NCBI RefSeq assembly: GCF_030142155.1
Contig: NZ_CP126247.1
Location: 2,356,001-2,420,000 of the forward strand
Reading direction: 5' to 3'
Length of the DNA: 64,000 nt
Origin: Arthrobacter sp. zg-Y820
Lineage (GTDB): Bacteria > Actinomycetota > Actinomycetes > Actinomycetales > Micrococcaceae
Every line of letters starts with the position of its first letter. Positions within the stretch are counted from its first letter, which is position 1. Shown here in pieces: positions 7,782 to 17,735 of the stretch. The notes under the pieces were generated by a model. It was given only the letters and a program-made list of their open reading frames with translations. It was not told where the DNA came from and did no database searches. The translations under genes were made by a program, and so were the position numbers.

Positions 7782-9110
7782 GTGGTTGCCCATCAGAGAA
7801 CCGCAGCGGGCATGAACATTGCCGCCGCACGCTACCGTTTCAAGGAAAGCCTGTTCCTCTTTCCGGCCTTGGTTATGCTGGCCGGAATCGCGCTGGCACT
7901 TAGCGCCGCTGCCCTGGACAGAGCCCTCGGCCATGACACCGGTCTGCCGTTGACGCTGGCGATGAGCAGCAACGCCGCGACCTGGCTGCTGGCCACCGTG
8001 GCCGGTGCCATGATCACCACCGTAGGCGTCGTTTTCTCGCTGACCGTGGTCAGTCTGCAGCTGGCCAGCGACCAGTTTTCCCCGCGTGTGATGCGCTCGT
8101 TCATCCGTGACCGGTTGAGCCAAGGGGTTATCGGGCTTCTGGTGGGCACGTTCTTTTACTGCATCCTGATCCTGCCGACCCTCAGCGGGGAGCCCACCGA
8201 CCCCGCACCGCGCATTTCCCTGACGGTGGCGGTTGTTCTGACGGTGGTGACCGTGGCAGGCATCATCGTGCATCTGGATCATCTGGCCAGGGGGCTGCAG
8301 GTCGGCAACCTGGCGCGGGTCATTGCCGCCGAAGGCCAATCCGTCGTTGCATCCCTGGACCGTGCGCCCGCCGGACTGCGTCCCGCGGACCCTGAAGATT
8401 TCCCTGTCCCGGAAGACGCCGCTGTCATCCCCTGCCCGGTCAGCGGATGGGTGAGCCAGCTATCGCCCGGCGGGTTGCTCAGGGCAGTTCCGGCCGGGAC
8501 CAGGATCCGGGTGGAGACCCGGGTGGGCGCTTACATCCATGCCGGCGAGCCGTTGCTGACCGTGTGGCCGGCGCCGTCGGAACGCAGCCGGGAACACCTT
8601 GCCCGGTCCGTTGATGTCACCGATGCTCGGACCATGCTCCAGGACGTCGACTTCTCTGTTCGGCAGCTCGTGGACATTGGCCTTCGAGCCCTGAGCCAGG
8701 CCGTCAATGACCCCACCACGGCCGTGGAGGTTCTGCTCAGGCTGGGAAGCCTGCTGCGGGTGGTCCTGACTGCGCCGCTTGCGCCTCAGGCACTGACCGA
8801 TGACGCCGGGCGGGTCCTGGTGCAGCCGTGGAACCTTGACCATAACGAATACATCGACCACGCCTTTGACCAGCTCCGCCAGAAATGCCTGGACCAGCCC
8901 GAGGTGGCCGGGGCCATGCTGCGGGTCCTGCGGATGCTCACCGCCCACGTTCAGGAACAGGGCTGCCCGGAACATGGGCCGGCCCTACAGCGGCAAATGC
9001 GGTTGCTTCTGGAATCTGTCCGAGACCAGCCGGGGCTGCACCCCGAAGACCTCCGGCGCCTGGAGTCGCTGTCCTCGGACGAAACCGACCCCGCCGACCA
9101 CAGCCGCTAG
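7782..9110 (+). CDS. DUF2254 family integral membrane protein
   Basis: This 442-residue protein has four hydrophobic segments in its first 170 residues (near 25-45, 65-88, 108-125 and 142-162), then a long soluble domain. The GVVFSLTVVSLQLASDQFSP segment after the second helix and the later VDIGLRALSQAVNDPTTAVE segment are hallmarks of DUF2254. The function of the family is not established; an ion-related or membrane-stress role is only a guess. The GTG start at 7782 is fixed by AAGGAG at 7768-7773. It probably forms an operon with the TetR gene upstream. Confidence 0.85.
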   Translation: MVAHQRTAAGMNIAAARYRFKESLFLFPALVMLAGIALALSAAALDRALGHDTGLPLTLAMSSNAATWLLATVAGAMITTVGVVFSLTVVSLQLASDQFSPRVMRSFIRDRLSQGVIGLLVGTFFYCILILPTLSGEPTDPAPRISLTVAVVLTVVTVAGIIVHLDHLARGLQVGNLARVIAAEGQSVVASLDRAPAGLRPADPEDFPVPEDAAVIPCPVSGWVSQLSPGGLLRAVPAGTRIRVETRVGAYIHAGEPLLTVWPAPSERSREHLARSVDVTDARTMLQDVDFSVRQLVDIGLRALSQAVNDPTTAVEVLLRLGSLLRVVLTAPLAPQALTDDAGRVLVQPWNLDHNEYIDHAFDQLRQKCLDQPEVAGAMLRVLRMLTAHVQEQGCPEHGPALQRQMRLLLESVRDQPGLHPEDLRRLESLSSDETDPADHSR

Positions 9111-9675
9111 GCTGCCCCGCCGCTTTACCGGGTGCTCAAGCGAAGACGCCGCGATGGGGCTTCTGCGGCATCGCACGGTCTTGACGGTGCCCGTGGAGCA
9201 GGTCACAGAGACACATCATGAGGATGCACCTCGTCCCTAATGCCCGTAAGCCGCTCCCCCAACGGGACAACCAAAGCGATGACTTGGACAACAGCCTCGC
9301 CAGCGCCCCAATGGCTCTCCCCCACACACCACCAAAGCATCCGAGCAAGGAGCTCCAAGCCGCTTCGATGCGAGTCATTCTTCGGCAAACGGGTCGCTCG
9401 CCGTCGCGCTCGTGAGGTGCCAGTCGGCCGGAGGGCAGGCGGCTGCCTTCACCGGAAGTCAATCGCCGCGGGAGAACTACTTGTATTGATCCGGACGGCG
9501 TCTTATACGACGCAGAGCATTCTTCAAACCCGTGCGTGGACTGGCCTGATTATGGTCCGCGGCTAAAGGATATGAGGCAGGAAATACGAGTACATGCAAA
9601 TCAATATATATTTTTCGTTTACCAAACCTTTACCTCGCGAATGAAAGCGACTAACGTCTTTCGGATTACTTCGAA
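9111..9675. other. Intergenic region with an AT-rich 3' part
   Basis: I find no convincing gene in about 565 bp. Short minus-strand frames (for example 9203-9388, with a TTG start) have no recognised homologue and no ribosome site. The last 110 bases are clearly AT-rich, including an ATATATATTTTT-like run near 9605-9617. They directly precede the ribosome site of the following lipoprotein gene and probably hold its promoter. The base shift suggests acquired DNA. Confidence 0.4.
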
Positions 9676-9689
9676 AGGAAGTAGCCGAA

Positions 9690-10313
9690 ATGATGAGACC
9701 GCGCAATGTCCGCGATCCTTCAGACACCGTCCGACCCGCTGGGACGCATGCGGGTTTTTCGATTCCACGGGCAGCGGTCCTACCCGCAATGGCACTGGCC
9801 CTGGTGCTCGCAGGATGCAGCTCCCTGGACCAGCCCGGCGTTGCCGCCGGCAGCGACTCCCCCTCACCGGCTCCGGGAAATTCGGCGCCGGAGGCCGGGA
9901 CGAACACACCCGCAAGCGGTGATCCCGACAAAGCGGAGCTTTTTCGAGCGGAAGACCCGGTCAGCATCGAGACCTATTTTCAAACGGAACCCCAGCTTCG
10001 ACCGGAGAACGGAAGCATCCTGCTTGAGGAATCCTCGACCGGGCCCAGCACCTTTGAGTTGCCCGACATGGAGCCAGGAACAACTTTCAAGACCTTCCTC
10101 ACCTGCAACGAGGCGGAGGCCTATAAAGTCCAGTTCCTGGATGCTGAAGGTAAGCCCGTAACGTCAACCGGCGGGGACCGCTGCAATAGCCCGAACCTGG
10201 CATCCTACGAATATCCGGTGACCGCAGAGAGCATTCCGTCGACCGTGACCGTAAACGATGTGAATTCCGCTGAGTACTGGCTTGTGGTCTACAACATTAC
10301 CGAACCTGAATAA
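9690..10313 (+). CDS. Secreted lipoprotein of unknown function
   Basis: This 207-residue protein has an N-terminal extension, a hydrophobic stretch (PRAAVLPAMALALVL) and a lipobox LVLAGC with the lipidated Cys near residue 43. A Ser/Pro/Gly-rich linker and a globular domain follow, with paired Cys in FLTCNEAEAYKVQFLDAEG and DRCNSPNLAS. I do not recognise the domain. An AAGGAAG site lies 7 bases before ATG 9690. It is 35 bp upstream of the exported gene at 10349, so the two probably form an operon. The AT-rich leader sets the unit apart from its surroundings. Confidence 0.75.
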   Translation: MMRPRNVRDPSDTVRPAGTHAGFSIPRAAVLPAMALALVLAGCSSLDQPGVAAGSDSPSPAPGNSAPEAGTNTPASGDPDKAELFRAEDPVSIETYFQTEPQLRPENGSILLEESSTGPSTFELPDMEPGTTFKTFLTCNEAEAYKVQFLDAEGKPVTSTGGDRCNSPNLASYEYPVTAESIPSTVTVNDVNSAEYWLVVYNITEPE

Positions 10314-10348
10314 TCATTTGGATCAATGACCTGTCTGGAGATTGAACG

Positions 10349-10924
10349 ATGAAAATTATTCCGAAAACCCTGATTGTCCTCGACCGCGGCTTTCATCTCG
10401 GCGGCAGCAGCACCGATGGCTTCCGCGGATGAGGGGCAGGCGCAACAAACGGGGCCGGCTTCGGAGCTGCCCCCGCGGCGGTCAGTCCCGCGGTGTGCAC
10501 CGCGGGCAGCGAAACCGCGGATGCATCGGCTGAATACCAGGTTCAGGCCTATGAAACCTACGTGTCCAATCCGAATCAGCGTGTTTACGGAGCCGCGGGC
10601 GGGACGCTGTCCTTCGAGGTAGGCCAGCAGTCGAGCACCAGCATTGAGGTCAACGGTTCCACTACGGCCGAGGCCGGCGCTGTTTTCGCCAAGGCTTCAG
10701 CCACCTTGGGTATCGCCGTCAGCGCGTCATCCACCACCACCACACAGCAGGGATACTCCTGGCAGGTTCCTGCCGATCAGGCCCAGGGCTGGCTCGAGAT
10801 GGGCGCCATGGGGTATCAGCTTGACTGGCAGCGGGGACATTACAACTCGCCGTGCATCTGGGTGCAGGATGCCAGCGGAAGCACCCTGAGCACGTCCAGC
10901 AATACCGCTTTCAGCCACTGCTAG
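10349..10924 (+). pseudogene. Exported Ser/Thr-rich protein with disrupted signal-peptide region
   Basis: ATG 10349 has a good site (GGAG, 8 bases upstream) and begins MKIIPKTLIVL. It stops at TGA 10430-10432 in its own frame. Shifting by one base near 10380 gives a standard signal peptide, STAAFISAAAAPMASADEG. The intact body returns to the first frame and is open from 10433 to 10924. Two compensating frameshifts, or two sequence errors, would restore one protein. The body includes SFEVGQQSSTSIEVNGSTTA, EAGAVFAKASATLGIAVSAS and a later TTTTQQGYSWQVP. This alternating pattern resembles small secreted actinobacterial proteins that I loosely relate to aerolysin-type insertion hairpins. GTG 10493 is the longest intact start but has no ribosome site. 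Confidence 0.6.
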
Positions 10925-10984
10925 TTCCGGCTTCCCCGAACGGAACCAGGAGCCGTACAGGACACACAAGCCGGCAGAACAAGA

Positions 10985-11016
10985 AAGTGCCCGGCCGCAA
11001 CAGCGGCCGGGCACTT
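10985..11016. terminator. Bidirectional terminator between convergent genes
   Basis: A perfect 14-bp stem (AAGTGCCCGGCCGC at 10985-10998 with 11003-11016) has an AACA loop. It separates the exported-protein unit from the end of aspS and can serve both. Confidence 0.85.
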
Positions 11017-11047
11017 CTCATGTCACTGGACTCTTGGTCGGAAGACC

Positions 11048-12838
11048 TTAGGCGTCGTCCTTCTTGGCTTCGGGCTTCTTGGCCTCAGGCTTGAAGTCCA
11101 CGCCGGCTTCCTTGCGCTGCTGAGCAGTGATCGGAGCCGGTGCCGCGGTCAGCGGGTCGTAGCCGCCGCCGGACTTCGGGAAGGCAATGACGTCGCGGAT
11201 GGACTCGGTGCCGGCCAGCAGGGCAACCACACGGTCCCAGCCGAAGGCAATGCCGCCGTGGGGCGGAGCGCCGTACTTGAAGCCCTCGAGCAGGAAGCCG
11301 AACTTCTCCTGCGCGTCCTCCTGCGAAAGGCCCATGACCTGGAAGACGCGCTCCTGCACGTCGCGCTGGTGGATACGGATCGAGCCGCCGCCGATTTCGT
11401 TGCCGTTGCAGACAATGTCGTAGGCGTAGGCCAGGGCCGATTCCGGATCCGTGTCGAAGGTGTCCATGAACTCGGGCTTGGGGGACGTGAACGCGTGGTG
11501 CACGGCCGTCCAGGCGCCGCCGCCCACCGCCACGTCACCGGCGGCGACTGCGGCCGATGCCGGCTCGAACATGGGAGCGTCAACGATCCAGACGAAGGCC
11601 CACTCGTTGGGATCGATCAGTCCGGTGCGGTGGCCGATCTCCACGCGGGCGGCGCCGAGCAGGGCACGCGAGGTGCTCTTGTCGCCGGCTCCGAAGAAGA
11701 TGCAGTCGCCGGGCTTGGCGCCGACCTTCTCCGCGAGGTTTTCGCGCTCGAAGTCGGTGAGGTTCTTGGCGACGGGACCGGTCAGGGTTCCGTCCTCCTG
11801 GACCAGCACGTAGGCCAGGCCCTTCGCGCCGCGCTGCTTGGCCCATTCCTGCCAGGCGTCCAGGGTGCGGCGGGGCTGCGAGGCACCGCCGGGCATGACG
11901 ACGGCGCCCACGTAGGGAGCCTGGAAGACACGGAACGTGGTGTCCTTGAAGAAGTCGGTCAGCTCGGTCAGCTCCAGGCCGAAGCGCAGGTCCGGCTTGT
12001 CCGAACCGAAGCGCGCCATGGCGTCGGCGTAGGTCATGCGCTGGATCGGGGTGGGGATCTCGACGTCAATCAGCTTCCACAGCGCCTTCACCACGGATTC
12101 GCCGAGCGCGATGATGTCGTCTTCCTCGACGAAGCTGGCTTCAATGTCCAGCTGCGTGAATTCCGGCTGGCGGTCCGCGCGGAAGTCCTCATCGCGGTAG
12201 CAGCGGGCAATCTGGTAGTACTTTTCGAATCCGCCCACCTGCAGCAGCTGCTTGAACAGCTGCGGGGACTGCGGCAGCGCGTACCAGGAACCCGGAGCCA
12301 GGCGTGCCGGCACCACGAAGTCGCGGGCACCCTCAGGGGTGGAGCGGGTCAGCGTGGGGGTTTCGATTTCAACGAAGCCCTCGTCGTGCAGCAGGTTGCG
12401 GGCGATCCGGTTTGCCTCGGAACGCAGGCGCATGTTGCGGGCAGGAGCCGGGCGGCGCAGATCGAGGTAGCGGTGCTTCAGGCGTGCTTCCTCGCCAACT
12501 TCAACGTGCTCGTCGATCTGGAACGGCAGCGGGTCTGAGGTGTTCAGCACAACCACCTTGTCCGCCATGACTTCCACTTCACCGGTGGCCAGCGACGGGT
12601 TCTCGTTGCCCTCCGGCCGCTTCTGCACAGTGCCGGTGATCTGCAGGACGTATTCGTTGCGCAGGCTGTGGAAGACGTCCTCTTCACGAACCACTACCTG
12701 GGCTACACCGGAGGCATCGCGGAGGTCAAGGAAGGCAACCCCGCCGTGGTCCCGCCGTCGGGCCACCCAGCCAGCGAGAGTGACGGTCTGTCCAATATGC
12801 TCGGCCCTCAGGGAACCAAGGGCATGAGTGCGCAGCAC
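11048..12838 (-). CDS. aspS: Aspartate-tRNA ligase (AspS)
   Basis: This class IIb synthetase charges tRNA(Asp) with aspartate using ATP. The 596-residue length is normal for the bacterial type. The N-terminal OB-fold ([20 protein letters not shown]) binds the anticodon. Motif 2 is around [20 protein letters not shown] and motif 3 is near [17 protein letters not shown]. The large bacterial insertion domain is present. I prefer GTG 12838, with AAAGGA just upstream, over the longer frame from 12871. The C-terminus has a Lys-rich tail. Whether it also charges tRNA(Asn) cannot be read here. Confidence 0.96.
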   Translation of the reverse strand: MLRTHALGSLRAEHIGQTVTLAGWVARRRDHGGVAFLDLRDASGVAQVVVREEDVFHSLRNEYVLQITGTVQKRPEGNENPSLATGEVEVMADKVVVLNTSDPLPFQIDEHVEVGEEARLKHRYLDLRRPAPARNMRLRSEANRIARNLLHDEGFVEIETPTLTRSTPEGARDFVVPARLAPGSWYALPQSPQLFKQLLQVGGFEKYYQIARCYRDEDFRADRQPEFTQLDIEASFVEEDDIIALGESVVKALWKLIDVEIPTPIQRMTYADAMARFGSDKPDLRFGLELTELTDFFKDTTFRVFQAPYVGAVVMPGGASQPRRTLDAWQEWAKQRGAKGLAYVLVQEDGTLTGPVAKNLTDFERENLAEKVGAKPGDCIFFGAGDKSTSRALLGAARVEIGHRTGLIDPNEWAFVWIVDAPMFEPASAAVAAGDVAVGGGAWTAVHHAFTSPKPEFMDTFDTDPESALAYAYDIVCNGNEIGGGSIRIHQRDVQERVFQVMGLSQEDAQEKFGFLLEGFKYGAPPHGGIAFGWDRVVALLAGTESIRDVIAFPKSGGGYDPLTAAPAPITAQQRKEAGVDFKPEAKKPEAKKDDA

Positions 12839-13005
12839 AGCAGTCCTTTCAAGATTGCTTGCGGAAAACACTGTTCCCGCTCATTGTGAATACAAGGTCT
12901 CTTCATGAGTTTACCGGTGTTCACATCCTTTCCCAGCCAAAGGCACTGCCGCGCAGCCGTTCTGCGGTCGAGGCATGTCCCGGGCCCGACCGATCGGAGG
13001 GGCAC

Positions 13006-14277
13006 GTGTCCGGAAGCTCCGCAGACAAACAGCCGTTGGGTGGCTTCGACGCCACGACCGTGGGAATCGGCTGCATGGTGGGCGGCGGTATTTTCGTTGT
13101 TCTGCCACCAGTTGCGGATGCCGCCGGCTTCGCCCTTTCCGCGTCGCTGGCCCTGGCCGCCCTGGTGGCCTACTGCTCGGCGGCCTCAACGTTCCTGCTC
13201 AGCGCCGGACTGCGCAACGCCGGGCACCGCAATGAAGGCGGCACGGCGCGTTCGGCGGCGCGGGTCCTGATGGGTCCGCAGATGGGGTTTTTCACCGGCT
13301 GGACGCTGGTGTGCGCATTGGTTCCGTCGGCGGCGGTGCTGGCGCTGACCTTTGGCCTGTATGTGCTGCCCGAGTACGCCCGGCCGGCCGCCGCCGGAGC
13401 AGCTGTCGCGGCGACCGCCCTGAATCTTTTCGGCCTGGACCGCGGCACCTGGATCATCCGTTTCGTGCTGGCCTTCGTCCTGGGCGTGCTGGGCTTCGGC
13501 GTCGTGGTCGCCTTCAACGAGGCCGGCGGACAGGCCCCGGACCCCGGGGTGCTGGAGGAGGCGACGTCGACTGCCGGGCTGCTGCAGGGCGCGGGCTTCG
13601 CGTACTTTGCCTTCGCCGGCTATGCCCGGATGGCTGCCATGGGCTTCCGTGTCCGGGAGCCGGACCGCATCGTTCCCCGCGTCCTTCCGGCCATGGTCCT
13701 GGTGGCTCTGGGCCTGTACATCCTGGTGGGGCAGTCGCTGCTCGCCTGGTTCTCCGGGCCGGAGGCCCTGGCAGCCGCACTCACGCCGCTGCGCGACCCG
13801 GTGGCCGCGGTGGGGCTGGGCATCGGCACCGGCGCGGTGGCCATTGCCGCGGGTGCCGCCAGCCTCTCAGGAGCGTGGGTGCTGATTGAGGGAAGCGCAC
13901 GCACCGCAGCGGCAATGGCCGACGACGGCGACCTCCCCCGCCCGTTCGGACACACGGGACGCTCCCGTCACGTCCCCTGGCCCGCTGCCGCGGTGGCCGG
14001 CGCCGTCGTCGTGCTCCTGGTGCTCACGGCGAGCCTGACGACGCTGCTGGGCCTGGCCTGTTTCGCCCTGCTGCTGCACGCCGCGATCACGAACATGTGC
14101 GGTTATGCCCTGGAGCAGCGGCGCTGGTACACCCCGCGGGCCGTGAACCTGGTGGGTTTGGCCGGCGCCCTGGTCACGGCGCTGAGCCTGCCGCCGCTGG
14201 TGATCCTGCTGATGCTGATCGTGCTGGGGTTCGGACTGGTGGTGCGGCTGACGATCCCCCGCGCCGCGGCACCCTAG
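13006..14277 (+). CDS. APC family amino acid permease
   Basis: This 423-residue membrane protein has about 11-12 hydrophobic segments. The first helix has the APC signature (GIGCMVGGGIFVVLPPVADA). The middle GFAYFAFAGYARMAAMGFRV segment and the conserved loop MADDGDLPRPFG are also typical. GTG 13006 is chosen because GGAGGGG ends 4 bases before it; the longer frame from 12859 overlaps the aspS promoter. Its 3' end overlaps that of the convergent deaminase gene by 4 bp. The substrate is unknown. Confidence 0.85.
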   Translation: MSGSSADKQPLGGFDATTVGIGCMVGGGIFVVLPPVADAAGFALSASLALAALVAYCSAASTFLLSAGLRNAGHRNEGGTARSAARVLMGPQMGFFTGWTLVCALVPSAAVLALTFGLYVLPEYARPAAAGAAVAATALNLFGLDRGTWIIRFVLAFVLGVLGFGVVVAFNEAGGQAPDPGVLEEATSTAGLLQGAGFAYFAFAGYARMAAMGFRVREPDRIVPRVLPAMVLVALGLYILVGQSLLAWFSGPEALAAALTPLRDPVAAVGLGIGTGAVAIAAGAASLSGAWVLIEGSARTAAAMADDGDLPRPFGHTGRSRHVPWPAAAVAGAVVVLLVLTASLTTLLGLACFALLLHAAITNMCGYALEQRRWYTPRAVNLVGLAGALVTALSLPPLVILLMLIVLGFGLVVRLTIPRAAAP

Positions 14278-15299
14278 GCGTCAGCCGAGTCCCGCGCCCT
14301 CCGCCAGGCTCGGATCAGGTCCAGCAGTTCCACCTGGCGGGCCGGCGGGGCGAATGACGCTTCCACCGAGTTGACCGCCAGTTCCTGGAGCTGGTCCGTG
14401 GAAAGGTTGAAGGTGTGCTCCAGCAGGCGGAAATTGTCGTCAACGTAGCCGCCGAAATACGCCGGATCATCAGAATTCACCGAGACATTGAGCCCGCGGG
14501 CCAGCATCTGCGGCAGCGGATGGTCGGCCAGGGTGTCGACCGACCGCAGCCGGACGTTGGACAGCGGGCAGATGGTCAGGGGAATCCGTTCCCGCACCAG
14601 GCGGTCCACCAGGTCGGAATCGTCCAGGCAGCGGATCCCGTGGTCGATCCGGTCCACCAGAAGAAGGTCCAGGGCCTGGTCAATATAGTGCGACGGCCCT
14701 TCTTCCCCGGCGTGGGCCACACATTTCAGGCCGGCGTCCCGGGCCATCCGGTAGAGCTCGATGAAGCCCTCGGGCGGGTTGCCCAGTTCGGCCGAGTCCA
14801 GGCCGATTCCCAAAATGGGAGCGTCCAGGGCAAGCAGCCGGCGCAGGACGCCTTCGGCTTCGGCAGCCGGATGGTCCCGCAGGAACGCGGCGATCAGTCC
14901 CGATGAGACACCGAACTCCTCCATGCTTCCGGCCAGCACTCCGGCGACACCGTTGATGCAGGTTTCCAGCGGAACCCCGCGGAGCAGGTGCGCCTGCGGA
15001 TCAACCATCATCTCCACATGGCGCACCCCGGCGGCCGCGGCCCGGCGCAGATAGGAACGGGTCATGTCGGCAAAATCGGCCTCGGTCCGCAGCACCTCCA
15101 TGTTGGCGTAGTAGAGGTCCAAAAAGGACTGCAGGTCGGTGAACTCATACCGGCTCCGCAGCTCGGCGAGATCGGCATAGGGCAACCGGATGCCGTTGCG
15201 CTCGGCCAGCTCGAAAATCAGCTCGGGTTCAAGCGTGCCTTCGATGTGCAGGTGGAGTTCGGCGCAGGGCAGCGGGGCGGCGGAGGGGGAAAGCGACAT
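14274..15299 (-). CDS. Adenine deaminase-type member of the adenosine deaminase family
   Basis: This 341-residue zinc hydrolase deaminates a purine in salvage. Metal ligands are visible in AELHLHIEGTLEPEL (residues about 13-27), HAGEEG, the IDHGIRC segment and VNSDDPAYFGGY. The combination of HLHIEGTLEP, a DPQAHLLRGVP-like loop and SDDPAYFGGY is typical of the adenine deaminase branch (EC 3.5.4.2) rather than true adenosine deaminase. That functional split is from knowledge of the family and is not proven here. The start at 15299 gives a normal N-terminus. It lies 47 bp downstream of hisS. Confidence 0.8.
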   Translation of the reverse strand: MSLSPSAAPLPCAELHLHIEGTLEPELIFELAERNGIRLPYADLAELRSRYEFTDLQSFLDLYYANMEVLRTEADFADMTRSYLRRAAAAGVRHVEMMVDPQAHLLRGVPLETCINGVAGVLAGSMEEFGVSSGLIAAFLRDHPAAEAEGVLRRLLALDAPILGIGLDSAELGNPPEGFIELYRMARDAGLKCVAHAGEEGPSHYIDQALDLLLVDRIDHGIRCLDDSDLVDRLVRERIPLTICPLSNVRLRSVDTLADHPLPQMLARGLNVSVNSDDPAYFGGYVDDNFRLLEHTFNLSTDQLQELAVNSVEASFAPPARQVELLDLIRAWRRARDSADA

Positions 15300-15346
15300 G
15301 GTGCAACCCTAAAACAGATCAGGCCGGCGGTCGCCAGCTGCTGGCC

Positions 15347-16696
15347 TCAGGCGGACGGGACCCGGGTGACCTGCGCGGAAAGGTCCTCGGCAGGCGGCGT
15401 CCAGGTCTGCGGATCGGCCGGCACCTGGTCCCCGGAACGGATGTCCTTGACCTCGTGGGTGCCGTCCTCACGGGTGAACCAGACAAACGGGATGCCGCGG
15501 CGGTCGGCATATTTGATCTGCTTGCCGAACTTTTCCGCTTTCGCGGCCACCTCTACCGAAATCCCGCGGCCCCGCAGGTCAGCGGCGATGTCCTGAGCGG
15601 CTGACCAGGAATCATCATCCGCCAGGGTCACCAGGACGGCGGTGGGCACGCTGCGGTTCGCTTCGGCGAAGTTCTGGCTCAGGATGCGCATGACCAGGCG
15701 CGTCACCCCGATCGACAGGCCGACGCCGGGGAAGGTCCGGCTGCCCTTGGCCGCCAGCGAATCGTAGCGGCCGCCGGAGCAGATGGAGCCCAGGGCTTCA
15801 TGGCCGACCAGCACCGTTTCATACACGGTGCCCGTGTAGTAGTCCAGGCCCCGGGCGATGCTCAGGTCCGCCACCACGCGGCCCGGAGCCCTCTTGACGG
15901 CTTCGGCGATGACCTGGGACAGCTCGTCCAGGCCCTCTTCGAGCAGGTCGTTGGAGACACCCAGCGCACGGACCTGCTCCACGAACGACATGTCCTCGGT
16001 GCGGATGGAGGCCAGCTTCAGGGCGGCGGCGGCCTGTTCGGCGCTGGCACCCAGTTCCTCCTGCAGCAGCTCGGAGACCCGCGCGGCACCGATCTTCTCC
16101 AGCTTGTCGATGCTGCGCAGCACACCGGCGGTGTCCTGCAGGCCGATCCCCCGGTAGAAGCCCTCGGCCAGCTTGCGGTTGTTCACCCGGATCTTGAAGT
16201 CCGGGATGGGCAGGGCGCCGAGGGCTTCGGCAATCACCAGCGCCAGCTCGACGTCGTACCGGAACGGCAGGTCGCCGTCGCCGACGACGTCGATGTCCGC
16301 CTGCGTGAATTCGCGGGCGCGGCCCTCCTGCGGACGCTCTCCGCGCCAAACCTTCTGGATCTGGTACCGGCGGAACGGAAAGGCCAGGTGTCCGGCGTTC
16401 TCCACCACATACCGGGCAAAGGGCACGGTGAGGTCGAAGTGCAGCGCCAGCTGGTTCGGGTCCTGCTTGCCGGCGGCCTCGCCTTCTTCGGCCTGCAGCC
16501 GACTCAGTGCATAAACTTCCTTGTCGATCTCACCCTTGCGCAGCAGCTGGCCCACGGTTTCCACCGCACGCGTCTCGATATTGGTGAAGCCGTGCAGTTC
16601 AAAGGTGCGCCGCAGGACGTCCAGGACGTGGAGTTCGACAAGGCGCTCCTGCGGCAGCCATTCGGGGAAACCGGACAGTGAGGCCTTGCGTGCCAT
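15347..16696 (-). CDS. hisS: Histidine-tRNA ligase (HisS)
   Basis: This class IIa synthetase charges tRNA(His). It is 449 residues long. Motif 2 lies in RRYQIQKVWRGERPQEGRAR. The histidine-specific region ARGLDYYTGTVYE is followed by SICSGGRYDSLAAKGS and by motif 3 at FPGVGLSIGVTRLVMRI. The C-terminal anticodon-binding domain (VLVTLADDDSWSAAQDIA) is complete. The gene is divergent from the cyclophilin gene, with about 190 bp between them that must hold both promoters. Confidence 0.96.
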   Translation of the reverse strand: MARKASLSGFPEWLPQERLVELHVLDVLRRTFELHGFTNIETRAVETVGQLLRKGEIDKEVYALSRLQAEEGEAAGKQDPNQLALHFDLTVPFARYVVENAGHLAFPFRRYQIQKVWRGERPQEGRAREFTQADIDVVGDGDLPFRYDVELALVIAEALGALPIPDFKIRVNNRKLAEGFYRGIGLQDTAGVLRSIDKLEKIGAARVSELLQEELGASAEQAAAALKLASIRTEDMSFVEQVRALGVSNDLLEEGLDELSQVIAEAVKRAPGRVVADLSIARGLDYYTGTVYETVLVGHEALGSICSGGRYDSLAAKGSRTFPGVGLSIGVTRLVMRILSQNFAEANRSVPTAVLVTLADDDSWSAAQDIAADLRGRGISVEVAAKAEKFGKQIKYADRRGIPFVWFTREDGTHEVKDIRSGDQVPADPQTWTPPAEDLSAQVTRVPSA

Positions 16697-16885
16697 GCGG
16701 GCGAGCTCCTTCTACGGATTTGGGGCGGCCTGCTGCAGGGAAATCGCCTGCCGGCGTGCCTAAACTAAGTGCGGCACTCATTTTAGGTCTTCCGCGCGCA
16801 CCAAGGCGAACCGGACCGACTGCCACCGCCGGGCCGGCGCCGCCGGCACGGCCGCCGATGTTTCACCGTTCCGTCAGGAGAATCC

Positions 16886-17683
16886 GTGGCCGCCACCCGC
16901 CAAGACCGCGAAACCCGCCGGCGCATCGCCAGGATGCAGGCCAGACGCAACCTGCAGCAAAGCCACGGCAGGCGCCGCACCCGGGACAACCTCTTCGCCG
17001 GTGCGGCCGGCGCGCTGGTCCTCGCTCTTGCCGTGGCCCTGCAGGTTGCGTGGTTCTCGTCCAATCCGACGCCGGAGGAAACCCGGCTCATCGAGCAGCA
17101 GGCAGCCGCCGCAACTGCCGAGCCCACGCCTGAGCCGACCGAAAGCGCCGCGGGCATCCCGGACAAGTCGACCGCCGAGGGCCGGGTCTTTTCCGGAACC
17201 CTGGCCACCAGCGCCGGGAACCTCGATGTCGAACTCGACGGCGCCGCCGCCCCGCAGGCCGTGGCCGTCTTTGCGTCCCTGGCTGAGTCGGGGTTCTTCG
17301 CCGGCAAGACCTGCCACCGCCTGACCACGGCCGAAACCATGGGAGTGCTCCAGTGCGGTTCGCTCAACGGGGACGGCGCCGGCGACCCCAACTACCAGTG
17401 GGGGCCGGTGGAGAACGCGCCGGCCGACGGCGTGTATCCGGCCGGGTCCATCGCAGTGGCCCGCGCGGGTACCACGGACAGCCACGGCACGCAGTTCTTC
17501 CTGGTGTACAAGGACTCGATTATTCCGCAGGATACGGGCGGCTACACGATCATGGGTAAGCTAACCTCAGGGCTGGATGTTCTGGAATCGGTCGCCGCAC
17601 AGGGAGCTGTGGAAAACGGCGCGGAAACCTCGGACGGCCAGCCGAAAACCCCGGTGACGATAGACTCGTTTACCCTGAAGTAA
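16886..17683 (+). CDS. Membrane-anchored cyclophilin-type peptidyl-prolyl isomerase
   Basis: This 265-residue protein has a basic cytoplasmic N-terminus and one transmembrane helix (GAAGALVLALAVALQVAWF, about 40-58). A Pro/Thr/Glu linker leads to an extracytoplasmic cyclophilin domain (about 100-265). The Arg of KTCHRLTTAETMGVLQCGS and the later HGTQFFLVYKDSIIP correspond to conserved cyclophilin positions. The Cys pair (KTCHR, LQCGS) is the actinobacterial form. GTG 16886 has a CAGGAGA site. It probably assists folding of exported proteins. Confidence 0.85.
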   Translation: MAATRQDRETRRRIARMQARRNLQQSHGRRRTRDNLFAGAAGALVLALAVALQVAWFSSNPTPEETRLIEQQAAAATAEPTPEPTESAAGIPDKSTAEGRVFSGTLATSAGNLDVELDGAAAPQAVAVFASLAESGFFAGKTCHRLTTAETMGVLQCGSLNGDGAGDPNYQWGPVENAPADGVYPAGSIAVARAGTTDSHGTQFFLVYKDSIIPQDTGGYTIMGKLTSGLDVLESVAAQGAVENGAETSDGQPKTPVTIDSFTLK

Positions 17684-17735
17684 ATGGCAGCGCGGGCTCG
17701 CACACTGCCAAACCTCGAGTGAAAGACTTTTAGCG

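Noticed and set aside
9203..9388. 61-codon minus-strand frame with TTG start
   Set aside because: It has no ribosome site, no recognised family and a chance-length frame for this composition.
11258..12538. Long plus-strand open frame of 426 codons opposite aspS
   Set aside because: It is a mirror frame of a highly conserved gene in GC-rich DNA, with no ribosome site and no recognisable domain.
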